Shown: piece after piece, positions 16,504 through 26,228 of the stretch
How the letters are laid out: every line of letters starts with the position of its first letter
How positions within the stretch are numbered: position 1 is the stretch's first letter
DNA from: Polaromonas sp.
GTDB taxonomy: Bacteria; Pseudomonadota; Gammaproteobacteria; Burkholderiales; Burkholderiaceae_C
Assembly (NCBI RefSeq): GCF_029945925.1
Contig: NZ_JAQSDN010000033.1
Coordinates: forward strand, 1 to 64,000
DNA length: 64,000 bases
Direction of reading: 5' to 3'
Made by a program: the position numbers and the translations under genes
Notes under the pieces: model-generated
Told to the model about the DNA's origin: nothing
The model's database searches: none
The model's input: only the letters and a program-made list of their open reading frames with translations

Positions 16504-17826
16504 CTACCCAATCAATTTGGGCAGCCAGGTCGCAATCGCCGGTATCCAGAACACTGCCGCGAGCAGGATCAGGCTCATGACCACATAAGGCACGACCGCG
16601 ATGAAGATATGGCCCATGGTGACCGAGGGCGGCGCCACGCCGCGCATGGTCATCAGGAGCAGGCCGTGCGGCGGCAGCAGCAGGCCCAGCTGCATGCAGA
16701 TCAGGAACATGACGCCGAACCAGATCGGGTCGATGCCGAGTGCCTGCACGATGGGCATGAAGATCGGCAGCGTGATCATCATCATGCTGACCTGGTCGAC
16801 AAAGATGCCCAGAAAAATCAGCATCAGCATCATGCCGACCACAATCATGTTGGTGGACAAGCCCTGGCCGGTGATGAACTGCACCAGGCCGCTGCTGGCG
16901 CCCGAGAACGACAGAATCTGCGCAAAGGTCGTGGCGCCCAGGATGATGAAGAGAATCATGCCCGAGATGCCGGCGGTGCCCTTGAGCGCCTTGATCACCG
17001 CGTCCCAGGTCAGCACGCGGTAACACAGGGCCAGCAGCATGGTGGCAAAGGCGCCGAGGGCGGCGCATTCGGTCGGTGTGGCCCAGCCGGCGGCCAGCGC
17101 GCCCACCACCACGCCGAAGATAGACAGCGTGGGCAGCACGTAGCCGAAAAACAGGCTCCAGCGCGCCCAGCCGCGGTGTTGCACCACGTCGTCCTTGTCG
17201 GCCGGCGCGAGCTTGGGGCTGATGCTGACGCGAATGATGATCCACAGCACGAAGGCCACCGACAGAATCATGCCTGGAATCACGCCGCCTATGAGCAGCT
17301 TGGAAATCGAGATGCCCGACAGCGAACCCAGCAGCACGGTCAGTGCCGAGGGCGGAATCAGCATGTCCACCGCACCGATGGCCATGATGGGGCCGGTGGC
17401 AATGGTCGGGTGGTAGCCGCGCGCCAGCATGATGGGCAGCATCAGCGAGCCCAGCATGGCGGTGGTGGCAATCGTCGAGCCCGAGATCGCCGAGAACACC
17501 GTGCCGGCCACCACGGCCACCACGGCAAGACGGCCGGGCACGCGTTTGATCAGGCGCTCCACGCCTTCGATGACCTTGAGCGCCAGGCCGGTGTGGAACA
17601 GGATTTCGCCCATCAGCACAAACAGCGGAATCGGCGTCAGGGAAAAAGCCGTGACCGAGCTCACGCTGCTGCGCGCCAGCTGCATCAGCCCGGGCTCGCC
17701 GCCCATGTACAGCCATGCGCCAATGATGTTGATGGTGATGAAGGTCAGTGCCACCGGCATGCCGATGAACAGCAGCACCGTGGAGCCGCCCAGCATCAGC
17801 CAGGCGGCCAGGCCCCAGCCGCTCAT
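16504..17826 (-). CDS. TRAP transporter large permease (DctM type)
   Basis: A 440-residue membrane protein with about 12 hydrophobic helices and the family features GMPVALTFITINIIGAW, IPLFVLMGEILFHTGLA, ISGSTIATTAMLGSLMLP and ALLIPPSALTVLLGSLS-like segments. DctM is the ion-coupled subunit of tripartite ATP-independent periplasmic transporters for carboxylates. It is the last gene of dctP-dctQ-dctM on the minus strand and is preceded by iorAB in the same orientation. The GTG/ATG alternatives further upstream are not needed; the ATG at 17826 fits the N-terminus. Confidence 0.93.
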   Translation of the reverse strand: MSGWGLAAWLMLGGSTVLLFIGMPVALTFITINIIGAWLYMGGEPGLMQLARSSVSSVTAFSLTPIPLFVLMGEILFHTGLALKVIEGVERLIKRVPGRLAVVAVVAGTVFSAISGSTIATTAMLGSLMLPIMLARGYHPTIATGPIMAIGAVDMLIPPSALTVLLGSLSGISISKLLIGGVIPGMILSVAFVLWIIIRVSISPKLAPADKDDVVQHRGWARWSLFFGYVLPTLSIFGVVVGALAAGWATPTECAALGAFATMLLALCYRVLTWDAVIKALKGTAGISGMILFIILGATTFAQILSFSGASSGLVQFITGQGLSTNMIVVGMMLMLIFLGIFVDQVSMMMITLPIFMPIVQALGIDPIWFGVMFLICMQLGLLLPPHGLLLMTMRGVAPPSVTMGHIFIAVVPYVVMSLILLAAVFWIPAIATWLPKLIG

Positions 17827-17899
17827 GACAGCACCCTGGCGCTGCGCGCCGTCCCGCCAAGCGGGAGCGATTCATTCTTCGGGCGGCCGTGCGAATGAA

Positions 17900-18430
17900 T
17901 CATGCCGCGCTCACCGCGTCGTGGCGCGGACCGCGCGGGCCGCGTTGCAGCCGGATCATGCGAAAAATCATTTCAATTCCAAGAAGAACAAAAACCAGGG
18001 GCAGCGGCGCCAGCGCCCACCACTCGGGGGTGACCAGGGTCTTGATGTTGACGGCGCCGGAGGTGTAGCTTGACCATGCGGCCTGCGTGCCATACCAGGC
18101 AATCACCAGGCAGCAGACAAAACCGATCAGGTCGCCGACCCATTCGAGGCTCCAGGCCAGCCGGGGTGGCAGCGCCTGCAGCATGATGTCCACCCGGATG
18201 TGCTGGCCCTGGCGCAGCAGCCAGGGCGCAACACACATGGTGATCAGGTAGAGCATGAGCTCGGAGATTTCATTGCTCCAGGCCAGGCCTTGCGGCAGCC
18301 CGGGAGGGGCCAGGTTGCGCAGTGCCACGTCGGCCACGATGATCAACATCATGGCCATCAGGATGGCGCAGCCGAGCAGGGCCAGCGCGCTGAGCACCCT
18401 GCCGTAGTGGGACGACAGACGGTCAATCAT
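17900..18430 (-). CDS. TRAP transporter small permease (DctQ type)
   Basis: A 176-residue protein with four hydrophobic segments. The start has the pattern LSALALLGCAILMAMMLIIVADVALRN that opens DctQ proteins, followed by LAWSNEISELMLYLITMCVAPWLLRQGQHIRVD, where the WSNEISE/H-I-R-V-D portion is the family hallmark. It pairs with DctM (73 bases downstream) to form the membrane complex. The basic C-terminal tail is cytoplasmic. Confidence 0.92.
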   Translation of the reverse strand: MIDRLSSHYGRVLSALALLGCAILMAMMLIIVADVALRNLAPPGLPQGLAWSNEISELMLYLITMCVAPWLLRQGQHIRVDIMLQALPPRLAWSLEWVGDLIGFVCCLVIAWYGTQAAWSSYTSGAVNIKTLVTPEWWALAPLPLVFVLLGIEMIFRMIRLQRGPRGPRHDAVSAA

Positions 18431-18496
18431 GAATCAAGCCACCGCAGACACGGCACGGGCGGGTGAGGCGGCCATGCGCCGGCTGCGGCTGGCACC

Positions 18497-19498
<1,002 letters not shown>

Positions 19499-19564
19499 CT
19501 ATTGATGATCCGCTCTGCACAAACACCCGTCAATGCGGGCGACTACCACTCTCACGTTGATGAC

Positions 19565-21160
19565 CTACACCGTGGCCAGCATCTGGTCCAGCGCCTTGCC
19601 GCTGTCGTCGGCCAGCGCGGCCTGGCTCAGTGCCTGCAATTTCTGGGCCCCGTCGGGTCTGGCCTGCAGTTGCGGCAGCTTGGCCATCACGCGCTGGTAG
19701 CTGCGCCAGCCGCGTTCATGGGTGTCGCCATAACCTTTGACCAGCCGCTGCGAGCGCGCCACTTCGAGCGCCAGCGCCGGCTGCGTGCTCGCCAGGCTTG
19801 TTATGGTGGCCAGCCAGCCGGCAATGCGCTGCTGCTCCACCTGGAAACGCAGCGAGCGCGGGCGCAGCGGGCGCAGCGCGGCAATCGTGTACAGCAGCAG
19901 GTAGCCGCGTATCGAGCTGGTCTGCACGATGCGGCCCTTGCGCGTGAAGGGCTCGATACAGGCGCGCGCCCAGGGCGTGGCCAGCAGCCAGCGCCCGAGG
20001 CCGGCCGGCAACGTGTCGGCAATTTCCTCGACGCGCGGATGCAGAAACTCGTTGATGCCCAGGTGCTGCGTATGGCTCAATTTGACTTCGCCGCCGACGC
20101 GTGCAAAACGCGAGCGCCGGGTTTTCAGGTCGGCCACACGCACGGTGTCTTCGTACGACATCCACAGCGCCAGGTGGCGCGCGCTTTCATCCAGCAGCCC
20201 GGCGGCCAGCGCAGGGTCGGCAGGCAGGTGTGCCAGCAGCGGCTGCAGGCGGTCCAGGTAGGTCGCGGCGTAGGCCACATCCTGGTAGTCGGCCGCACGC
20301 ACCATGCCGGCGGCCAGCGTGGCGTGGCTGCTGGCGGGAAAGTTCTGCGCAACACGCTGCGCCAGCGCCGCGAGCCGTGCGCCGACCGGCGGCATGGGCG
20401 CGGCGGCTGGCATGGCTGCGGCGGCGGCAGGTGGCGCCAGCGCTTGCTGCGCGACGGCAAAACCCGCGGCAAAGGCCTTGAGGCTGGAGGAGACGCCAAC
20501 GCCGCCGCGCGTGATCGTCGCTTCGAACTGGGCGCGGGTAAAGGGCAGGCGGCCGGTAGCGGCCAGCGCGCCATACAGCGTCGGGCTGATCAGGCTGCCG
20601 GTGTCTTCGGCCAGCTGGGCAAAGTCGGCGCTGATGAAATGCCGCGCTGCGGCGCGTCCGCCTTCGAGCAGCTTGTCCGAGCTGACGCGGCCGTCGCCCA
20701 TGGCGGTGCGTTCGGTCATGGAGTACACGCGGTGCGTCGAGGCCACAAAGGTGGTGCGGTTGGCCGTGACCAGGCCGCGCTGCAGTGCGCGGCCGGCTTC
20801 CATCAGTTCCGAGGCGATCACGATGTCGACCTCGCCGGGCACCGGGCTCAGGGCCATGACAGGCATGCGGCCCGCGGGCACGGCGGCTTCAGGGAACATC
20901 TCGAGGTAATACACGGTGGCGCCGGTGCGCTGCGCCACGCCGGGCACCGAGGTGGTCTGCGCGAAGTAACCGTTCTGCTCGGCCAGGTCCACCAGCCAGT
21001 CGGCCAGCACACCGCCGCCTTCGCCGCCCATCGCGAGAATGGCAATCGTGATAGCGCGGGGATTGTGAGCCCCCACGCTCGTCACTGCGTGTACTTCGCT
21101 GCCCCCCGAGGGGGCGCTCGCGCCTTGGGGCGGCCCGGCGTCGCTCATGTTCATGTTCAT
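19565..21160 (-). CDS. iorB: Indolepyruvate oxidoreductase subunit beta
   Basis: About 531 residues. IOR decarboxylates aryl-pyruvates to aryl-acetyl-CoA with ferredoxin. The N-terminal 190 residues are the gamma-type pyruvate oxidoreductase domain: ITIAILAMGGEGGGVLADWLVDLAEQNG, then SVPGVAQRTGATVYYLEMFPE and ADIVIASELMEAGRAL-like strands. The long C-terminal region (DUF6537-type, about 250-530) is found in the fused proteobacterial forms. The start ATG at 21160 overlaps the iorA stop (ATGA), so translation is coupled. Residues about 7-31 (PPQGASAPSGGSEVHAVTS...) are the translation of a dispersed DNA repeat (21069-21140) rather than family sequence, an unusual insertion between start codon and domain. 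Confidence 0.9.
   Translation of the reverse strand: MNMNMSDAGPPQGASAPSGGSEVHAVTSVGAHNPRAITIAILAMGGEGGGVLADWLVDLAEQNGYFAQTTSVPGVAQRTGATVYYLEMFPEAAVPAGRMPVMALSPVPGEVDIVIASELMEAGRALQRGLVTANRTTFVASTHRVYSMTERTAMGDGRVSSDKLLEGGRAAARHFISADFAQLAEDTGSLISPTLYGALAATGRLPFTRAQFEATITRGGVGVSSSLKAFAAGFAVAQQALAPPAAAAAMPAAAPMPPVGARLAALAQRVAQNFPASSHATLAAGMVRAADYQDVAYAATYLDRLQPLLAHLPADPALAAGLLDESARHLALWMSYEDTVRVADLKTRRSRFARVGGEVKLSHTQHLGINEFLHPRVEEIADTLPAGLGRWLLATPWARACIEPFTRKGRIVQTSSIRGYLLLYTIAALRPLRPRSLRFQVEQQRIAGWLATITSLASTQPALALEVARSQRLVKGYGDTHERGWRSYQRVMAKLPQLQARPDGAQKLQALSQAALADDSGKALDQMLATV
21069..21140 (-). repeat. Dispersed GCCCCCACG repeat inside the start of iorB
   Basis: GCCCCCACGCTCGTCACTGC, GTGTACTTCGCTG, then CCCCGAGGGGGCGCT and GGGGCGGCCCGGC. 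Its first 34 bases match the left end of the element at 40912-41141, and its second half matches an internal part of that element (CCCCGAGGGGGCGCTGCGCC...GCGGCCCGGCG). It adds about 25 in-frame residues near the N-terminus of IorB. Confidence 0.8.
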
Positions 21161-23343
21161 GCGGCAATCCCCTCGAGCCGGCGCTCGATGCGGTTTTGCA
21201 GCCAGCCGATCACCGCCGTGCGCAGCTTCAGCTTGAAGCCGTCCCAGGCGGTCGGGTTGTTGATGATTTCGGCGCGGTAAAACGAGGGGCACAACACGGC
21301 GGCGTGCGCCACTTCGCCGCACAGGCCGCAGCCCACGCAACTGTCGATCACCGTGGCAATCGGGTCGCGCCGCAGCGGGTCGGGGTTGGGCTTGATGGTC
21401 AGCGAGGGGCAGCCCGAGAGCCGGATGCACGAGTGGTCGCCGGTGCAGGTGTCGGGGTCGATGCCGAAACGTTCGCGCACCACACGTTCGCCGCCGGCAA
21501 TCATCTTGCGGATCTGCGGCTTGACGCGGCGCTGGCGGTTCAGCATGCATTCGCTTTGCGCAATGATGACCTTGGGGCCTTTTTCTTTCGTGGTCAGTGC
21601 TTCGCGCAGGGTGTCGCGCATCTGTGCCAGGCTGTAGGTGTTGGTCACCGTTCTGGCCCATTTCACGCCGACGCCGCGCACGGCTTTTTCGATCGGGTTG
21701 TTGGTGCTGCGCAGCGGGTTGACGGCCTTGGACGAGAGCACGTCCTGCCCGCCGGTGGCTGCCGAGTAACCGTTGTCCACCACCAGCAGCACGTTGTCGG
21801 TCTGGTTGAACACCGCGTTGCCGACGCCGCTGGTCAGCCCGTTGTGCCAGAAGCCGCCGTCGCCCATCATGGCGATCGTGCGTTTGGAGGTTTCGGTGGT
21901 GTTGAAGGCCGAGGCGCCGGCCCAGCCCAGGCCGTAACCCATGGTGGTGGCGCCGATGTTGAAAGGCGGCAGGATGGAAAACAGGTGGCAGCCGATGTCG
22001 CAGCTCACATGGTGCTGGCCGAGCTCGCGCTCGATCAGCTTCATCGCGGTGAAGATGGGGCGCTCGGGGCAGCCGGTGCAAAACGAGGGCGGGCGGGCCT
22101 GCACCTCGGCCGAGGCCGCCTGGATCGCAAAAGCCTTGGGGTTGCCATCGAGCAATGCCAGGCCGGTGGCCGCGGGACGCGCCGCCAGCGGCAGCTCCCG
22201 GCCTTCCAGCAGCTCGGGCGCGTAGATGTTTATGAAGCGGGCCAGGCCCTTGAGCACCACGCCGCCGGTGTATTCGCCGGCCATGGGCAACACGTCCTTG
22301 CCGTGCACGCGGGTCTGCATGTCGGCCCGGCGCAGGATGGTGTTGACGTTTTGCTCGATGAAGTCGGGCTGGCCTTCCTCGACCAGCAAAATGCCGCGCT
22401 TGCCGGTGCAGAACCGCTTGAACTCGTCATCGATTAGCGGGTAGGTCAGGTTCAGCACATACAGCGGCACTTGCGACTGCCCGAACGCATCGGCCAGGCC
22501 CAGCAGCTCGAGCGAGCGCAGCACGCTGTTGTACAGGCCGCCCTGCATGACGATGCCGAAGTCTTTCGCATCCTCGGCAAAAAATTCGTTGAGCTGGTGC
22601 GCCTGGATGAACTTCACCGCAGCCGGCCAGCGTTCGGTGATTTTTTCCTGTTCCTGCGCGTAGCTCGCCGGCGGCAGCACGATGCGGCTGGCGTCGCGCT
22701 GCGGGTTTTCCATCGCGTCCTTCAGCGTGAAGGCCGATCGCTTGTTGTCCTTGGTGGGGAAACGCCCGTGCACATGGCAGGCGCGTATGCGCAGCTCCAG
22801 CATCACCGGCGTGCGGCTGGCTTCGGAGAGTTCAAACCCCATTTCCACGGCCTGCACAATGCTTTCCAGGTTGGGGCGCGGGTCCATCAGCCAGACCTGC
22901 GACTTCATGGCAAACGCGTGCGAGCGCTCCTGCATGATGCTCGAGCCCTCGCCGTAGTCCTCGCCGACGATCAGCAGCGCGCCGCCAGTCACGCCGCCCG
23001 AGGCGAGGTTGGCCAGCGCGTCGGAGGCCACGTTGGTGCCGACGGTGGACTTGAAGGTCACGGCGCCGCGCAGCGGGTAGTTGACGGACGCGGCCAGCGT
23101 GGCGGTGGCGGTGGCTTCGGAGGCGCTGTGCTCGAAACGCACGCCGAGCTCCTGCAGGATGTCGTTGGCGTCGGTCAGCACGTCCATCAGGTGCGAAATC
23201 GGCGCACCCTGGTAGCCGGCGACATACGACACGCCCGACTGCAGCAGGGCCTTGGTGACGGCCAGGATGCCTTCGCCGCGAAACTCTTCCCCCGCGCCCA
23301 AGCGCAGTTTTTCCACTTCGGCGGCAAACGAACGTTCAGCCAT
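21157..23343 (-). CDS. iorA: Indolepyruvate oxidoreductase subunit alpha
   Basis: About 728 residues. N-terminal pyruvate-oxidoreductase alpha domain (VSYVAGYQGAPISHLMDVL, RFEHSASEATATATLAASVNYPLRGAVTFKSTVGTN), middle domain, and a TPP-binding domain with FCTGCPERPIFTAMKL, ISCDIGCHLFS, TTMGYGLGWAGA and MMGDGGFWHNG. The C-terminus carries ferredoxin-like clusters: DTCTGDHSCIRLSGCPS and DSCVGCGLCGEVAHAAVLCPS. It forms the enzyme with IorB downstream (four-base overlap). Start chosen at the ATG at 23343 rather than the one 21 bases earlier, because the family begins with AERSFAA...LGAGEEFRGEGILAVTKALLQ. A divergent LysR gene probably controls it. Confidence 0.94.
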   Translation of the reverse strand: MAERSFAAEVEKLRLGAGEEFRGEGILAVTKALLQSGVSYVAGYQGAPISHLMDVLTDANDILQELGVRFEHSASEATATATLAASVNYPLRGAVTFKSTVGTNVASDALANLASGGVTGGALLIVGEDYGEGSSIMQERSHAFAMKSQVWLMDPRPNLESIVQAVEMGFELSEASRTPVMLELRIRACHVHGRFPTKDNKRSAFTLKDAMENPQRDASRIVLPPASYAQEQEKITERWPAAVKFIQAHQLNEFFAEDAKDFGIVMQGGLYNSVLRSLELLGLADAFGQSQVPLYVLNLTYPLIDDEFKRFCTGKRGILLVEEGQPDFIEQNVNTILRRADMQTRVHGKDVLPMAGEYTGGVVLKGLARFINIYAPELLEGRELPLAARPAATGLALLDGNPKAFAIQAASAEVQARPPSFCTGCPERPIFTAMKLIERELGQHHVSCDIGCHLFSILPPFNIGATTMGYGLGWAGASAFNTTETSKRTIAMMGDGGFWHNGLTSGVGNAVFNQTDNVLLVVDNGYSAATGGQDVLSSKAVNPLRSTNNPIEKAVRGVGVKWARTVTNTYSLAQMRDTLREALTTKEKGPKVIIAQSECMLNRQRRVKPQIRKMIAGGERVVRERFGIDPDTCTGDHSCIRLSGCPSLTIKPNPDPLRRDPIATVIDSCVGCGLCGEVAHAAVLCPSFYRAEIINNPTAWDGFKLKLRTAVIGWLQNRIERRLEGIAA

Positions 23344-23447
23344 GCGCCGCCCCGTTGGTCGCAACGGCGTTCATGGTCTGAAAAATAGGTGCGTGCTGCA
23401 TCATTAGGCCTTCTGTTTGCAGCGCAATTTACGCAGCTTGAAGGCAT

Positions 23448-23466
23448 CATGCAAATGGATTGTATG
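23448..23466. promoter_or_regulatory. Candidate LysR-type operator between iorA and the LysR gene
   Basis: CATGCAA-N5-TTGTATG is a near-perfect inverted repeat with a T and A at the ends, in the 200-base divergent promoter region. This is where a LysR-type activator would bind. Found by eye; not tested. Confidence 0.4.
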
Positions 23467-23545
23467 AATGGAGCACATCCGTTTGATCAATAATTCGGGA
23501 CAACCCTGAGAACCCTTCACGGAATCTTTCACGAAAGGCGCGGCG

Positions 23546-24478
23546 ATGAATTTCCGTCAACTCGACCTCAACCTGCTGCGCGTGCTGGCGGCCATTCACC
23601 GCACCGGCTCGGTGACGCTGGCCGGCAAGACCCTGGCGCTGTCGCAGCCGGCCACCAGCAATGCCCTGGCCCGGCTGCGCGACTTTTTCGGGGACGAGCT
23701 GTTTGTGCGTGCGCCGTCAGGCCTGAAGCCGACACGCCTGTGCGAGCAGCTGGCGCCCGCGGTGCTGGCCCAGCTGCTGGCGCTGGAGACGCTGGTCACC
23801 GGCCACGAGGAGTTCGATCCGGCCAGCAGCGACATGCACTGGCGGCTGTCGCTGTCCGACCTCGGGGAAATGTTGTTCCTGCCGGAACTGGCCGGCGCGA
23901 TGCGCAGCCAGGCGCCGGGCGCACGCCTGTCCAACATTTCGGTGGCCTCCAGCGACGTGGCGGCCGCGCTGGAGGCGCGCGAGATCGACCTGGCCATCGG
24001 CATCCTGCAGCCGCGTCACCGGGGCATACGCACCGAGCTGCTGTTTCGCGAGCGTTATGTGGCCATCGCCGCGCCGCAGTGGCGGCCCGCTTCCGGCCGC
24101 AGCGGCCGCACCCTGACCGCGCAGCAACTGGCCGAGGCCTCGTTTGTGGTGGCCGCGCCGACGGCGACCTTTCACGGCAGCGTCGAGCAGATGCTGGCGC
24201 GCATGAAGCTGGAAGACCGCATCGTGCTGCGGGCCCGCCACTTCGGCGCGCTGCCCGAGCTCGCGCTGACCTCGGACCTGCTGTCCATCGTGCCGGAAAT
24301 GTATGCGCGCAACCTGCGCCAGCGTTACGACTGCCGGGTCTGGGGCATTCCCGGCGTGCCGGCCTACGAGGTTCGCCTGGTCTGGCACAGCAGCACCGAC
24401 AGGGACCCGGCGCACCAGTGGATGCGCGCGCTGGTGCACAAGCTGTTCAAGCGGCCGGTGCGTGCGCAGGCCCACTGA
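23546..24478 (+). CDS. LysR-family transcriptional regulator
   Basis: A 310-residue regulator. The winged helix-turn-helix occupies residues 1-62: LNLLRVLAAIHRTGSVTLAGKTLALSQPATSNALARLRDFFGDELFVRAPSGLKPT. The rest is the effector-binding domain (about 90-300). The opening FRQLDLNLLRVL and the VRAPSGLKPT ending belong to the NodD/PcpR/LinR-like branch, which often responds to aromatic compounds. It is divergent from iorA with 202 bases between, so it likely senses an aryl-pyruvate or aryl-acetate and controls iorAB and perhaps the TRAP genes (inference). Confidence 0.92.
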   Translation: MNFRQLDLNLLRVLAAIHRTGSVTLAGKTLALSQPATSNALARLRDFFGDELFVRAPSGLKPTRLCEQLAPAVLAQLLALETLVTGHEEFDPASSDMHWRLSLSDLGEMLFLPELAGAMRSQAPGARLSNISVASSDVAAALEAREIDLAIGILQPRHRGIRTELLFRERYVAIAAPQWRPASGRSGRTLTAQQLAEASFVVAAPTATFHGSVEQMLARMKLEDRIVLRARHFGALPELALTSDLLSIVPEMYARNLRQRYDCRVWGIPGVPAYEVRLVWHSSTDRDPAHQWMRALVHKLFKRPVRAQAH

Positions 24479-24497
24479 GCTGGCAGATTTTGAAGCC

Positions 24498-24552
24498 AAA
24501 TGGGCCGCCAGCCCATGTACACCGGGCGTGAGCAGCTATTGAATGTGTAGCG
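24498..24552 (+). repeat. Dispersed GCAGCTAT repeat, copy 6
   Basis: AAATGGGCCGCCAGCCCATG, then CCGGGCGTGAGCAGCTATTG and TAGCGA. It lies between the convergent LysR and SPOR genes. Confidence 0.7.
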
Positions 24553-24570
24553 AGCCGGGCTCGCGGTGAT

Positions 24571-25263
24571 TCAAAGGCAGGGCCGCAGCGCCTTGCCTTC
24601 GAACTGCGGCTTGAGGTCGTCGAGCTGCGCGCGCACGGCGGCATCGACCGCGGCGAGTTTGAGAATCTGCCCGCGTGCCTCGGCGCGCTCCTGGACCACG
24701 CGGGCGGTGCGCACGCCCTTGGTGGCAATACGCGCGAGCTCCTTGTCGGCGTCGGCCTGCTGCGCAAAGCTGGCCAGGGCCAGCCCGGGGGCCAGCACCT
24801 CGTTGTTGACCGACCGGAAGGCCACGCCGAGCTGGCGCAACTCGCTGCGCTTCTTGGCCAGAGCGTCCTCGGTGGGGTATTTGCCCATGTAGACAATCCA
24901 GCGCGCCGGCTCGGCGCTGCTTTCGAATTGCCAGCTGCCGGCGGGCAACAATTTTTCCAGGCTGGCACGCAGTACCGTGGTCTGCTGCTCGTTGAACAGG
25001 CCGGCCTGCAGGCATTCGGGGGCCGCGGCTTCCGCCGCGGCGCTGGCACCATTGCCCGGCCGGGCGGCGCTGCCGCCGTTTTCCAGCTGCAGGGCTTCGT
25101 CGGCCGTCAGCAGGCGGATGGCTTCGGGCCGGATCTGTGTGGCCATGCGCTGGGGCTCGGTCTGCACGCTGGGCGCCATGCCCAGGGGCGCCAGCGCGCC
25201 CTGGGACCAGGCGAAGTAGGCGACGTTGGCCAGCGCCAGCAGCAACACCAGCAGCCTCAGCAT
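24571..25263 (-). CDS. SPOR-domain, membrane-anchored protein
   Basis: A 230-residue protein with one N-terminal membrane segment (residues 2-19, LRLLVLLLALANVAYFAW) followed by an Ala/Pro-rich linker and a C-terminal region ending about residue 205 with WIVYMGKYPTEDALAKKRSELRQLGVAFR and GLALASFAQQADADKELARI, the paired elements of a SPOR-like fold. SPOR domains bind denuded peptidoglycan glycan strands at division sites. The start overlaps the 3' end of the birA gene by seven bases, so it is co-transcribed with and probably translationally coupled to birA. In this group birA is often followed by such a gene. Confidence 0.75.
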   Translation of the reverse strand: MLRLLVLLLALANVAYFAWSQGALAPLGMAPSVQTEPQRMATQIRPEAIRLLTADEALQLENGGSAARPGNGASAAAEAAAPECLQAGLFNEQQTTVLRASLEKLLPAGSWQFESSAEPARWIVYMGKYPTEDALAKKRSELRQLGVAFRSVNNEVLAPGLALASFAQQADADKELARIATKGVRTARVVQERAEARGQILKLAAVDAAVRAQLDDLKPQFEGKALRPCL

Positions 25264-26123
25264 GGGCGCGCGCTGCCTGGGGTGGGGGGCGTCACGGGCC
25301 GGACGCTGACTTCGGAGCTGGTGATTTCTTTCATGCCAGCCGCAGTATGCACCAGCAACGCGCCGTTTTCGCCGACGCCGTGGGCCACGCCCTGGGTACC
25401 GTCGGACAGCTGCACGGCGCGCCCGGCGAGCGCGTCACGCGCCGCAAAACGGGCCTGAAACGGCGCAAAGCCAAACAGGCCGAAGGCCTGCACCGCCTGC
25501 ACCAGCGGCGCCGCCACGCGCAGCAGCGTTTGCGCCACGTCGATGCCAGGCAGCAGCGTCTGCAGGGCGCCGGGCGCCAGCGCGGCCGGCTGGCCGGTGC
25601 CCGCAGGGGCCAGCGGCTGCGCCATCGGGCGCACGTTGATGCCGACGCCGATGACCACATAACGCTGCTCGCCCCAGCTGGCGGTTTCGACCAGGATGCC
25701 GGCCAGCTTGGACTCGCCGCGGGCATCGCTGAGCCACAGGTCGTTGGGCCACTTGAGGCGGATGGCGGGTGCGGCGGGATTGCCGGATTCCAGACTTTCG
25801 GCGATGCTGATGCCGACCGCCAGCGACAGGCCCGACCAGTCGGCTGGCTGCAGCGGCAAGCCCAGTGAAAAGGTCAGGCTGTCGCCGGCGCTACTTTGCC
25901 AGCTGCGGCCCATGCGGCCGCGGCCGGCGGTTTGCTGCTCGGCCACCAGCAGCACGGGCCCGCAAGCGTCCGGCCCGGCTGACCGAAAGCGCCGCATCAG
26001 CTCGGTGTTGGTTGAATCGATCTGCGGCAGCACCTCGACCGTGAAACCGGGCAGCACCGGCGCCACGGCCTCCCAGATGGTCTCGGCGGGCCAGCGGATG
26101 GGGGGGGTGGGCGGCGTGCTCAT
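25257..26123 (-). CDS. birA: Biotin--[acetyl-CoA-carboxylase] ligase
   Basis: About 288 residues. It attaches biotin to the carrier protein of acetyl-CoA carboxylase. Visible motifs: DSTNTELMRR, the ATP/biotin loop AEQQTAGRGRMGRSWQS, LKWPNDLWL, KLAGILVE, VVIGVGINV, and a C-terminal SH3-like part with GVAHGVGENGALLV. There is no N-terminal winged helix, so it is the monofunctional ligase and not a repressor. The ATG at 26123 is preferred over one at 26162, because the latter sits in a palindrome at 26161-26181. The last 7 bases overlap the SPOR gene. Confidence 0.93.
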   Translation of the reverse strand: MSTPPTPPIRWPAETIWEAVAPVLPGFTVEVLPQIDSTNTELMRRFRSAGPDACGPVLLVAEQQTAGRGRMGRSWQSSAGDSLTFSLGLPLQPADWSGLSLAVGISIAESLESGNPAAPAIRLKWPNDLWLSDARGESKLAGILVETASWGEQRYVVIGVGINVRPMAQPLAPAGTGQPAALAPGALQTLLPGIDVAQTLLRVAAPLVQAVQAFGLFGFAPFQARFAARDALAGRAVQLSDGTQGVAHGVGENGALLVHTAAGMKEITSSEVSVRPVTPPTPGSARPC

Positions 26124-26160
26124 GGGGGTGGTTCCGGGCTTCAGTGCGGGAGAGCGTGTC

Positions 26161-26181
26161 ATCCCGGACTCGATCCGGGAT
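26161..26181. repeat. Short palindrome ATCCCGGA-N5-TCCGGGAT
   Basis: A perfect eight-base stem with a five-base loop, between the SET-domain and birA genes. This phrase (GTCATCCCGGACTCGATCCGGGATCC) is of a kind that recurs as a small dispersed repeat in many proteobacteria. It lies downstream of the SET-domain gene and could end or stabilise its transcript. Confidence 0.5.
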
Positions 26182-26228
26182 CCATGACCGCGAACTGTTT
26201 GCGTCGCTCAAGCCGGGGCCATGACAAG

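Noticed and set aside
16384..17898. Plus-strand frame of 504 codons, His/Gln/Asp-rich
   Set aside because: Exact antisense of the DctM gene; the odd composition comes from hydrophobic codons on the other strand.
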